Shown: positions 1 to 5,866 of the stretch, piece after piece
How the letters are laid out: each line of letters begins with the position of its first letter
Numbering within the stretch: the stretch's first letter is position 1
DNA from: Alphaproteobacteria bacterium
GTDB taxonomy: Bacteria; Pseudomonadota; Alphaproteobacteria; CAAHEQ01; UBA3637
Reading direction: 5' to 3'
Length of the DNA: 5,970 bases
NCBI GenBank assembly: GCA_017540065.1
Contig: JAFYBU010000002.1
Location: 1-5,970, forward strand
Program-made: the position numbers and the translations under genes
Notes under the pieces: generated by a model
Told to the model about the DNA's origin: nothing
The model's input: the letters and a program-made list of their open reading frames with translations, nothing else
Databases searched by the model: none

Positions 1-138
1 AATCCCCGTCAGCAAGTAGGCTTGCGCCAGACGATTTTGGGCAATAGCGTTTGTAATTGTTTGTACCAGAGTTTCCTGACCCAGAAGATCTGAAAAAATT
101 TGCGGTCTGTATTTACGGGCAAGCACTTTTGAGGTCAT
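1..138 (-). CDS. dnaX: DNA polymerase III subunit gamma/tau, N-terminal fragment (runs off the left edge)
   Basis: Reading the minus strand from the ATG at 138 gives 46 codons, open to the window edge. The product begins MTSKVLARKYRPQIFSDLLG and continues through GQETLVQ to AYLLTGI. The string LARKYRPxxFxDLxGQ followed by AYLLTG is the N-terminal signature of the DnaX clamp-loader ATPase; the Walker A loop (RGVGKTT in relatives) would come next, just outside the window. DnaX loads the beta sliding clamp and holds the replicative polymerase together. The start is fixed by an AAGGAG sequence six bases upstream. One small departure is AQAYLLTG where relatives mostly have AHAYLLTG. It lies directly behind the SRP RNA gene and probably shares its transcript. 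Only the first tenth or so of the protein is visible, so nothing can be said about tau/gamma frameshifting. Confidence 0.88.
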   Translation of the reverse strand, partial: MTSKVLARKYRPQIFSDLLGQETLVQTITNAIAQNRLAQAYLLTGI

Positions 139-144
139 AGAAAG

Positions 145-150
145 CTCCTT
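145..150 (-). promoter_or_regulatory. Shine-Dalgarno site of dnaX
   Basis: A full AAGGAG lies on the minus strand, six bases before the ATG at 138. It is the best ribosome-binding site in the window and decides the dnaX start. It sits only about 11 bases past the 3' end of the SRP RNA hairpin, so dnaX has almost no leader of its own if the RNA is cut out of a shared transcript. Confidence 0.8.
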
Positions 151-160
151 TGTATTCAGG

Positions 161-249
161 TGGAAGGGGAACGACCCGCCAATCAAAGGATGGGATGCTT
201 TCTTTCGAACCTGACCCGCTGGCCAAAGTTTAACGCCCGCACCCTTCCG
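161..249 (-). ncRNA. ffs: Small (4.5S) signal recognition particle RNA
   Basis: This RNA binds Ffh to form the bacterial signal recognition particle, which brings ribosomes making membrane proteins to FtsY and SecYEG. On the minus strand, bases 216-193 match the conserved tip of helix 8: GGTCAGG (216-210), a three-pair stem TTC/GAA (209-207 with 202-200), a GAAA tetraloop (206-203) and AGCATCC (199-193). E. coli has GGTCAGG-TCC-GGAA-GGA-AGCAGCC here, so the stem carries a paired C-G to U-A change and the loop remains GNRA. The molecule is closed by a perfect 7-bp stem, GGAAGGG (248-242) with CCCTTCC (168-162). The length of about 88 bases is right for the Alu-less form. The middle of the hairpin pairs poorly by eye. 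Ends are inferred from the closing stem and promoter position. No T-tract terminator follows, so the 3' end is probably made by processing. Confidence 0.9.
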
Positions 250-255
250 ACTAAA

Positions 256-284
256 ATGATATAAAATTTCTTATAAAACGTCAA
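256..284 (-). promoter_or_regulatory. Sigma-70-type promoter of ffs (and probably dnaX)
   Basis: Minus-strand TTGACG (284-279, five of six consensus bases) is followed by a 17-base spacer and TATCAT (261-256, five of six). Initiation about seven bases downstream falls at 249-248, exactly where the closing stem of the SRP RNA begins. The promoter starts three bases after the stop codon of the DUF192 gene (290-288). The agreement of both boxes, spacing and predicted RNA start makes this the best supported promoter here. Confidence 0.78.
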
Positions 285-291
285 GTTTTAT
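273..291 (-). repeat. 7-bp inverted repeat around the -35 box of the ffs promoter
   Basis: Minus-strand ATAAAAC (291-285) and GTTTTAT (279-273) are perfect inverted copies separated by TTGAC, so the repeat is centred on the -35 element and reaches into the DUF192 stop codon. It has one G-C pair and no following T run, so a terminator is unlikely. It could be an operator, or chance in AT-rich DNA. Confidence 0.35.
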
Positions 292-731
292 TTCATAAAA
301 AGAACATCACCCAACACAATATTTTTATCCCTTATCTCACCGGCATTTAATTCCAAAACCATTTTTGCAAGATAGGGACAAGAAATGATATTCTGATCAT
401 CTAAAGGAATTGCATTTTCACGCAGACAAACAACTTTATTATTAGCATCAAGAAATACCATATCCAGTGGAATATAAGTATTTTTCATCCACATAGAAAC
501 TATTCGGGGATAGGGAGAAATAAACAGCATCCCTTGGTCTTTGGGCATACTTTTTCGATACATTAATCCTTGTCTCATTTTTTCCGGAGTATCTGCAATT
601 TCTACTCGATAAAAAATCTTCTCTGAAAAAGAAACTTGGACTAATTCGGAATGTTCATTTTTTCTAACAAGAAAAAAAATGACAAATAAAAGAAGAATAA
701 CGATAACTAAAAAAATCCAATTTTTCTTCAT
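288..731 (-). CDS. DUF192 family protein with N-terminal membrane anchor
   Basis: This 147-residue protein belongs to the DUF192 family, whose biochemical role is not established. One hydrophobic segment at residues 5-22, preceded by MKKN and followed by RKN, suggests an anchor or uncleaved signal placing the rest in the periplasm. The family motifs then appear in order: QGLMYR (54-59), GMLF (67-70), WMKNTYIPLDM (81-91), VLELNAG (125-131) and a closing GD (141-142). The usual FWM reads MWM here. Length is normal for a one-domain member. The ATG overlaps the stop of the preceding bax-like gene as TAATG, so translation is probably coupled. It is the last gene of the long cluster; the next promoter begins just after its stop. 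Family assignment is firm, function unknown; its place after murJ and a wall-hydrolase-like gene suggests an envelope role by inference only. Confidence 0.88.
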   Translation of the reverse strand: MKKNWIFLVIVILLLFVIFFLVRKNEHSELVQVSFSEKIFYRVEIADTPEKMRQGLMYRKSMPKDQGMLFISPYPRIVSMWMKNTYIPLDMVFLDANNKVVCLRENAIPLDDQNIISCPYLAKMVLELNAGEIRDKNIVLGDVLFMK

Positions 732-1558
732 TAATTTTTCTTTAAATTCAGATCGTCTATACCAAAAATGAATTTTTCCTTATCCAATAATTTTCTCAAT
801 TTTTCAAGATATTCTACATCTTCAGGCCTATATGTACGGAGTTCACTGGCCAAATGATAGGTTATCTGTGGAGTTTGTTGATAACTCTTCAACATTCGCA
901 TACTACGCCAAGAATCATAATTGGGAGTAGCATTCATTTCTTTAACATATTCTCTTACTGCATCTGTCAAATTTTCATATTTAATGGGAGCATAGGTTTT
1001 GTTATCCAACCATCCCGTCTGACCAAAAGGAGATTCCATATTTTTTTGTCCGAAATCGGTATCTAATCCAGTTTGTACAACAGCGAGAGAAGGTGGAATT
1101 TCATCAATTTTTAGGTGCAAATCGTTTATTTTAGTGGGGACAGTTTTTAAGACAATGGCATCATATTTATCCACCAAATAATCAAAATAGGCTTGTTCCT
1201 TATCTGTCCATTTTTCTCCTCTATCAAATTTTTCCTTTAACAAAAGAAAAAGAATACGTTCATTCAAAATTTTTTCATTTTCACGTAGAATAAGAGCTGC
1301 AATAATTTTTGAATATAGTATTTTATCACCTTTTTGGGAAAAATCAGGAGGTAGTTTTTTTACAAAAACTCTGGGAAGTTCTTTATCCGAATTTTTGAAA
1401 AGTTCCCTTAATTCTTCTGTTGTTTTGGGAACAATTTCTTTTTCATTTTTTTCTTTTGTAAGAATGGGTAATAATTTACTGAAATCATTTTTGGAAGCAG
1501 CTTCAACCGAAAAATTGAATCCTAAACAAATTAAACATAAAAGTATTACTTTTTTCAT
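731..1558 (-). CDS. Bax-like glucosaminidase-family protein, probably catalytically impaired
   Basis: This 275-residue exported protein resembles E. coli Bax and its alphaproteobacterial relatives, in the glucosaminidase family that cuts peptidoglycan glycans. A signal peptide is visible (hydrophobic 4-16, likely cut after SVEA at 20). Matching stretches include LPRVFVKKLPPDF (61-73), ILRENEKILNER (90-101), WTDKEQAYFDYLVDKY (117-132), IPPSLAVVQTG (154-164), FGQTGW (178-183) and AVREYVKEMNATPNYDSWR (200-218). Against Bax's PTSMVATMAAAESGWGTS, the catalytic Glu aligns with Asp166, and SGWG reads TDFG. The following LARNNNNLFG is shortened to NMESPFG, about four residues fewer. The C-terminal helices and LRTYRPEDVEYLEKL remain. 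The frame is intact and the signal peptide good, so it is kept as a protein; a wall-binding pseudoenzyme or a weakened hydrolase are both possible. It starts nine bases after murJ and overlaps the DUF192 gene. Confidence 0.72.
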   Translation of the reverse strand: MKKVILLCLICLGFNFSVEAASKNDFSKLLPILTKEKNEKEIVPKTTEELRELFKNSDKELPRVFVKKLPPDFSQKGDKILYSKIIAALILRENEKILNERILFLLLKEKFDRGEKWTDKEQAYFDYLVDKYDAIVLKTVPTKINDLHLKIDEIPPSLAVVQTGLDTDFGQKNMESPFGQTGWLDNKTYAPIKYENLTDAVREYVKEMNATPNYDSWRSMRMLKSYQQTPQITYHLASELRTYRPEDVEYLEKLRKLLDKEKFIFGIDDLNLKKN

Positions 1559-1570
1559 ATTTCCCCCTCA
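1559..1570 (-). promoter_or_regulatory. murJ stop codon fused to the Shine-Dalgarno of the bax-like gene
   Basis: On the minus strand the murJ stop TGA (1570-1568) runs directly into GGGGG, giving TGAGGGGGAAAT and then the ATG at 1558. GAGG lies seven bases before the start. Ribosomes finishing murJ would stop on the site where the next gene is loaded, which supports co-expression. Confidence 0.6.
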
Positions 1571-3133
1571 ATGAAACTTCCGTTTTAAAATGTTTTTAAG
1601 CTGGGCCAGTGGCATCCCTTTGGTAACAATTAAACTTACTATATATGAAATACCCCCAAGGGAAATAATTGTCAAGAGGGTAAAAATGGATAAAACTTTA
1701 TCATGAAATTCCGGTTTAACCAACAATAAAGAATAGATAGCCATCCACATAACAAAGTTAGATAACAAAATTCGTGGGGCACGATAACGGAAAATTTTAT
1801 CAACAGAAAATTCTGGATGTTTTAAAAGACGAAATACATACTGACTTGCATTAATCCATACTGTCAAACTAGTCGCAGCAGCAATTCCAGCATACCCCCA
1901 AAATTGCATTAAGATCACCGCTAATAAAGTATTTAAAACAACACCGACAACTGCAATTTTAACGGGCGTTGTTGTATCTCCTCTGGCGTAAAAGAAAGGA
2001 GAAAGAGCTTTAGTTGCCATATATGCGGGAAGACCAAAAGCAAAAATACGCAAAGCTTTGGCAGTATGGATGGTATCATCTGCAGAAAATTTACCATACT
2101 GAAACAAAGTTTCAATAATAGGTTCAGCCAATAAGAATAGTCCGACAAAAGAAGCTACAGACATTGCCAAAGAAATTTCCAATCCACGATTCAAATGAAT
2201 ATTGGCTTCTTCCAATTCGCCGGCTTTTACATGTTTTGATAAAATTGGCAAAAGCGCAGTTCCTATGGCTACTCCGATAATACCAATCGGTAGTTGGAAC
2301 AGGTGATTAGCATAGTTAAGCCAAGAAATAGCACCCGCTCCGACAAAAGAGACAAAAAAGGTATCAAAAAACAAATTGATTTGATATACACCAGATCCAA
2401 GAACACCTGGTGCCATTTTCTTTAACAATGTTTTGACACCCTTTGATAAATGTCCCAATGTTTTAATTGGGCCCATTAATCCAAATAAAAAATCTGCTTT
2501 CCAAATATGCCATAAAAGGAATAAAAGTTCTATAACGCCAGCCACAGTTACTCCAATAGAAAGGGCATAAGCCGGTGCATAAGGTGAATTAATAAATGGT
2601 GTTATACACAACAAGAAGAAAATCATACCTAGATTCAAAAGAGTAGGGGTAAAAGCTGCCGCCCAAAATCGCCCTAGAGAATTTAAAACACCTGCCAATA
2701 AAGAGACTAATGATACAAATAATAAAAACGGAAATGTAATCCGACTGAGGGTAGTGGTCAAAGCCATTTTTCCGGCAATTTGTTCAAATCCAGGAGCTAA
2801 TATAAACATCAAGCCGGGCATCACCAGTTCAATTAGAACAGTAAAAATCAATAACACATAAAACAAAAAACTGAATACTGATCGAGCAAAATCAAGGGCC
2901 TCTTTCTTACCTTTTTGAAGTTCACCTGTAAACAGAGGAACAAACGCCACATTTAAGGTTCCTTCTGCGAATAAACTTCTGAAAAGATTGGGAAAACGAA
3001 GTGCAACAAAAAAAGCATCTGCCATCATGGTTGCCCCTAAAAACCTGGCAATTAAAATATCACGAATAAATCCGGCCACACGTGAAATGGCCGTACATCC
3101 TCCAACTGTTGCAATTGACTTTACTAATGACAT
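1568..3133 (-). CDS. murJ: Lipid II flippase MurJ (MviN)
   Basis: MurJ moves undecaprenyl-linked lipid II from the inner to the outer face of the cytoplasmic membrane for peptidoglycan assembly. The 521-residue product is hydrophobic along its length, as expected for 14 membrane helices, and has the usual family length. The N-terminus (SRVAGFIRDILIARFLGA, then DAFFVALRFPNLFRSLFAEG) reproduces the E. coli arrangement with Arg18, Arg24, Asp39, Arg52 and Glu57 at the same numbers. Later landmarks are LPIGIIGVAIGTALLPILSK (281-300), LFQYGKFSADDT, and LSPFFYARGDTTTPVKIA. Unusually, the YADRL of helix 8, which holds E. coli Arg270, reads YANHL here, with His277 in that place. The gene follows prmC by 29 bases, with GGGGG (3150-3146) as a weak ribosome-binding site. 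In many alphaproteobacteria murJ neighbours trpS; here a Bax-like gene follows. Confidence 0.96.
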   Translation of the reverse strand: MSLVKSIATVGGCTAISRVAGFIRDILIARFLGATMMADAFFVALRFPNLFRSLFAEGTLNVAFVPLFTGELQKGKKEALDFARSVFSFLFYVLLIFTVLIELVMPGLMFILAPGFEQIAGKMALTTTLSRITFPFLLFVSLVSLLAGVLNSLGRFWAAAFTPTLLNLGMIFFLLCITPFINSPYAPAYALSIGVTVAGVIELLFLLWHIWKADFLFGLMGPIKTLGHLSKGVKTLLKKMAPGVLGSGVYQINLFFDTFFVSFVGAGAISWLNYANHLFQLPIGIIGVAIGTALLPILSKHVKAGELEEANIHLNRGLEISLAMSVASFVGLFLLAEPIIETLFQYGKFSADDTIHTAKALRIFAFGLPAYMATKALSPFFYARGDTTTPVKIAVVGVVLNTLLAVILMQFWGYAGIAAATSLTVWINASQYVFRLLKHPEFSVDKIFRYRAPRILLSNFVMWMAIYSLLLVKPEFHDKVLSIFTLLTIISLGGISYIVSLIVTKGMPLAQLKNILKRKFH

Positions 3134-3162
3134 GTGTTTACTTTACCCCCATTTTTTTCTTT

Positions 3163-3924
3163 TTACAAGTCTTTTTTGAAAATTAAAACCCTGACAATAC
3201 CACCAAAATCTTTTCGAGCGTCTGATAAATACCATTTTTGTTGTTCAAAAATCTTTTTTACATCCTCTTCTTGCCCCAGACCAATCTCCAAAAAAACAAT
3301 TGAAGCAGGGGCTGTTTTAGCAATAATTCTGTAAAAATCCAGCCCATCCTTTCCACCATCTAAGGCTAAAACAGGATCATATTTTCTGACATTTTCATCC
3401 AAAGTTTTAATTTCTCTGGTTGGGATATAAGGAGGATTGGAAACGACAATATCAAAACTCCCCAAATTCTTTAGTAATTTTTTCATATCCGAGGTTATAA
3501 AATCTGCCTTTACTCCATTTTTAAGGGCATTTTTCCTTGCAATTTCAATAGCTTTTTCAGATATATCCACACCTATACCGACAGCGTTTTTATATTCCAT
3601 TAAAAGGGAAATCAGTAAACATCCGGAACCTGTTCCTAAATCCAAAATACGTAAAGGCTTATCTTTAGACGGAAATTTTTCTAAAACAGCCTGGATTAAA
3701 GTTTCGGAATCAGGACGCGGATCCAATACATTTTCATCCACAATAAAATTACCTTTCCAAAAACAACGATATCCTAAAATTTTAGAAAGGGGTTTACCTG
3801 TTTTTCTTTTTTTTATAATTTTATAAATAATTGAATCAGAAAAATTTTCAGATAATATCCAACGTGCTTCTGTCCCAGCAGAATCCGAAAAAGAAAGAAG
3901 TTTTCTTAATTCATCAAAGGTCAT
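3163..3924 (-). CDS. prmC: Peptide chain release factor N5-glutamine methyltransferase
   Basis: PrmC (HemK) uses S-adenosylmethionine to methylate the glutamine of the GGQ motif in release factors, which raises termination efficiency. The 253-residue sequence has an N-terminal substrate-binding helical part, then VLDPRPDSE (66-74), the SAM-binding loop DLGTGSG (95-101), an acidic residue at VGIGVD (115-120), and the diagnostic NPPY (163-166) that holds the target glutamine. ALDGGKDGLDFYRII (187-201) and DFGGIVRVL (239-247) complete the fold. It is shorter than E. coli PrmC (277): by hand alignment about 18 residues are missing from the N-terminal helical domain, between ARWIL (20-24) and FW (55-56). 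Its ATG shares a base with the prfA stop (TAATG), so enzyme and substrate are translationally coupled, a common arrangement in bacteria. Confidence 0.95.
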   Translation of the reverse strand: MTFDELRKLLSFSDSAGTEARWILSENFSDSIIYKIIKKRKTGKPLSKILGYRCFWKGNFIVDENVLDPRPDSETLIQAVLEKFPSKDKPLRILDLGTGSGCLLISLLMEYKNAVGIGVDISEKAIEIARKNALKNGVKADFITSDMKKLLKNLGSFDIVVSNPPYIPTREIKTLDENVRKYDPVLALDGGKDGLDFYRIIAKTAPASIVFLEIGLGQEEDVKKIFEQQKWYLSDARKDFGGIVRVLIFKKDL

Positions 3925-4991
3925 TAAATTTCGGCCAACCTTGCCATTTGATCTTCATAAATCAAGGCGTCAATAAATTCATCTAATCCTTCGCCATTTA
4001 AAACAGCGGGAAGTTGGTAAACCGTTTTGTTAATACGATGATCTGTCACACGCCCTTGAGGGTAGTTATAGGTCCGAATTCGTTCAGATCTGTCCCCAGA
4101 ACCAACTTGACTTTTACGATTATCAGAACGTTCCTTATCGGCTTGTTGACGTTGCATATCATAAAGAGCCGTCCGTAAACGCATCATAGCTTTTTCTTTA
4201 TTTTTGAATTGAGAACGTTCTTCTTGACATTCCACAGCAATTCCGGTTGGTTTGTGTACGATCCGAATGGCACTATCCGTTTTGTTGACGTGTTGCCCAC
4301 CAGCACCGCTTGCCCGACAGGTCGTAATTTCCAAATCCGCATCATTCACAACAACATCTATCTCTTTGGCCTGAGGCAAAACAGCCACTGTAGCCGCGGA
4401 AGTATGGACACGTCCTGATGTTTCTGTTTCGGGGACACGTTGTACCCGATGAGCACCTGATTCAAATTTAAGCCGTGCGAAAACGGACTGACCGGAAATT
4501 TCAGCAACAGCTTCCTTATACCCGCCCAATCCTGTTTCGTTCAAAGAAAGAACATTAAATTGCCAACCTTTCAGAGCCGCATAACGTTCATACATACGGA
4601 ATAATTCAGCCGCAAACAGAGCTGCTTCCTCTCCACCCGTTCCTGCACGTACTTCCAAAACCACACCGCGATCATCAGCTTCATCTTTTGGCAGAAGTAA
4701 CAACTGCATACTATGTTCCATCTGGGGAATAAGTTCTTTCAAACGATAAAATTCATCCGTAGCCATTTGTTTAAGCTCCGGATCTTGTCCAGCGTCATTC
4801 ATCATTTCTTCAGCTTCAACCATTTGTTCTTTGGCAGATAAATATTCACGACCGACCTTAACGACATCTTCCATTGAACTCAATTCTTTCGAAAGAGTAA
4901 TAATCTTTTCAGTATCTTGTTCGTGTGTCAACAAATCTGTCAACTCATCATGACGCTTTAAAATCGTCTCTAGCTTACTTTTAAAATCCAT
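3924..4991 (-). CDS. prfA: Peptide chain release factor 1 (RF1)
   Basis: RF1 reads UAA and UAG stop codons on the ribosome and triggers release of the finished protein. The 355-residue length is typical (E. coli 360). An N-terminal coiled domain (about 1-105) is followed by EVRAGTGGEEAALFA (113-127), the codon-recognition loop with PxT as Pro187-Glu188-Thr189, HTSAATVAVLP (196-206), and the catalytic GGQ at 231-233 inside ASGAGGQHVNKTDSAIR, where Gln233 is the expected PrmC target. NYPQGRVTDHRIN (309-321) is the usual C-terminal landmark. A PxT rather than SPF loop makes this RF1, not RF2. The start has TAAGG, the rodZ stop joined to AAGG, seven bases upstream. Genes in this window end in TAA (rodZ, prfA, prmC, bax-like, DUF192) or TGA (murJ). 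Confidence 0.97.
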   Translation of the reverse strand: MDFKSKLETILKRHDELTDLLTHEQDTEKIITLSKELSSMEDVVKVGREYLSAKEQMVEAEEMMNDAGQDPELKQMATDEFYRLKELIPQMEHSMQLLLLPKDEADDRGVVLEVRAGTGGEEAALFAAELFRMYERYAALKGWQFNVLSLNETGLGGYKEAVAEISGQSVFARLKFESGAHRVQRVPETETSGRVHTSAATVAVLPQAKEIDVVVNDADLEITTCRASGAGGQHVNKTDSAIRIVHKPTGIAVECQEERSQFKNKEKAMMRLRTALYDMQRQQADKERSDNRKSQVGSGDRSERIRTYNYPQGRVTDHRINKTVYQLPAVLNGEGLDEFIDALIYEDQMARLAEI

Positions 4992-5003
4992 AATTTAACC
5001 TTA
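4992..5003 (-). promoter_or_regulatory. rodZ-like stop codon fused to the prfA Shine-Dalgarno
   Basis: Minus-strand TAAGG (5003-4999) contains the stop codon TAA of the upstream gene and the AAGG that precedes the prfA ATG by seven bases. The two genes are seven bases apart and probably translated in a coupled way. Confidence 0.55.
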
Positions 5004-5855
5004 TTCTTTTTCTGTCGTTTTTTCGGTGGAAGCTTCAGTAAATCCAGCCAAGGGTAAAGAAGTTTCACGTCCAAAAGTTTTCACTTTTTCACCTTTGATA
5101 TACAGGTCTAAAGCTTTTGGGCGACCGGTACTGACAGCCAATTCTTCCAAAGGTGTTTCAGGCGTAAAAACCTCATCCTTTTGAAATTTTTTACTAACAA
5201 TCATCTTACCCGTTGTCAAATTTTTCAATCCGACCCATACCGTATTTGTTGCCACAAAGGCCACAGGAGATGTTTCCAGTTTTCCGGAAACTTCTTCTTT
5301 CTTTTCTTCCTGTTCAACTTTAACTTCCTGAACAGAAGGCGTAACAGCTTCCACTTGTTCCTCTGTTTGGACTGGCATACTTTCTTGTGACAAAGAGAAA
5401 ATTTCAAATTGTTCCAAACCGTTAGAATAATAATGCATAGCAACACCACACCAAACCGAATAAATTCCGGCAACAAGAAAAAGAAGAATCAATAATAGCT
5501 TTACTGAAGGTAAAGTAAAGTGCTTTTCCACCACCAACATATCCAACGGCTGTTCCTTAACATCATTCGTTTCCTGGTTAAACAACGAAATCATTTCATC
5601 GGAATTTAAATCTAACAACTTAGAATAACTCCGCAAAAAACCGATGCCGTAACTTCTGGCGGGGAAAGCATAATAATGTCCTTGTTCCAAAGCCTCTAAA
5701 TAAATCGGTTTAATACGCAATTTACGAGCAACGTCCTCTATTTCCCATCTTTTCTTTGTACGGCGAGCCTTTAACACTTCTCCCAATGAAGAAGGTCCCT
5801 CTTTTGAACCTTTATCTGATGTTGATGTCGGTTCTTTTTGTGCTAATGATTCCAT
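5001..5855 (-). CDS. rodZ: RodZ-like helix-turn-helix membrane protein (DUF4115-type C-terminus)
   Basis: RodZ links the MreB filament to the membrane and wall-elongation machinery. This 284-residue protein has the same plan: a charged, Ser-rich start (1-23), a cytoplasmic helix-turn-helix domain (about 24-95) with LGEVLKARR, IEDVARKLRIKPIYLEALEQG and YGIGFLRSYSKLLDL, a juxtamembrane stretch, one membrane helix (about 118-140), a Glu/Val-rich periplasmic linker (150-195), and a small beta-rich domain (about 203-272, VWVGLKN, ELAVSTGRPKALDLYIKGE) resembling DUF4115. In RodZ the helix-turn-helix binds MreB rather than DNA. The ATG at 5855 is the first possible start in frame, since TAG occurs at 5888-5886, but it has no ribosome-binding site. 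A good one lies upstream in another frame, so the true N-terminus is uncertain. A transmembrane regulator is the alternative, less likely given the C-terminal domain. Confidence 0.85.
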   Translation of the reverse strand: MESLAQKEPTSTSDKGSKEGPSSLGEVLKARRTKKRWEIEDVARKLRIKPIYLEALEQGHYYAFPARSYGIGFLRSYSKLLDLNSDEMISLFNQETNDVKEQPLDMLVVEKHFTLPSVKLLLILLFLVAGIYSVWCGVAMHYYSNGLEQFEIFSLSQESMPVQTEEQVEAVTPSVQEVKVEQEEKKEEVSGKLETSPVAFVATNTVWVGLKNLTTGKMIVSKKFQKDEVFTPETPLEELAVSTGRPKALDLYIKGEKVKTFGRETSLPLAGFTEASTEKTTEKE

Positions 5856-5866
5856 ATCTAAATGGA

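Noticed and set aside
273..291. Rho-independent terminator after the DUF192 gene
   Set aside because: The hairpin has a single G-C pair and is followed by AAGAAATTTTATA rather than a T tract, and it overlaps the -35 box of the next promoter.
854..1066. Plus-strand open frame opposite the bax-like gene
   Set aside because: The minus-strand frame has a signal peptide and family motifs across this span; the plus-strand product has no recognisable features.
1933..2148. Minus-strand 71-codon frame inside murJ
   Set aside because: It overlaps well-conserved MurJ segments, including LFQYGKFSADDT, in another frame; its hydrophobic look comes from shifted membrane codons.
3437..3826. 129-codon open frame on the plus strand
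   Set aside because: It lies wholly opposite prmC, whose catalytic motifs are intact; the product shows no recognisable domain and has no ribosome-binding site that stands out. It is an antisense shadow.
4400..4440. PET instead of PAT or PVT in the RF1 codon-recognition loop as evidence of altered stop codon use
   Set aside because: To my knowledge PET occurs in ordinary alphaproteobacterial RF1 proteins, and the outer Pro and Thr are kept. The genes here end in TAA or TGA as usual, so there is no sign of recoding.
5225..5476. Minus-strand 83-codon frame inside rodZ
   Set aside because: It is a shifted reading of the rodZ linker and membrane region, rich in Lys/Arg from A-rich codons, with no family resemblance.
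5781..5810. Alternative rodZ start at a TTG (Leu24) preceded by AGAGGGA
   Set aside because: It would begin right at the helix-turn-helix domain and is conceivable, but TTG is a weak start and the ATG at 5855 is in frame with no stop between, so the longer form was kept.
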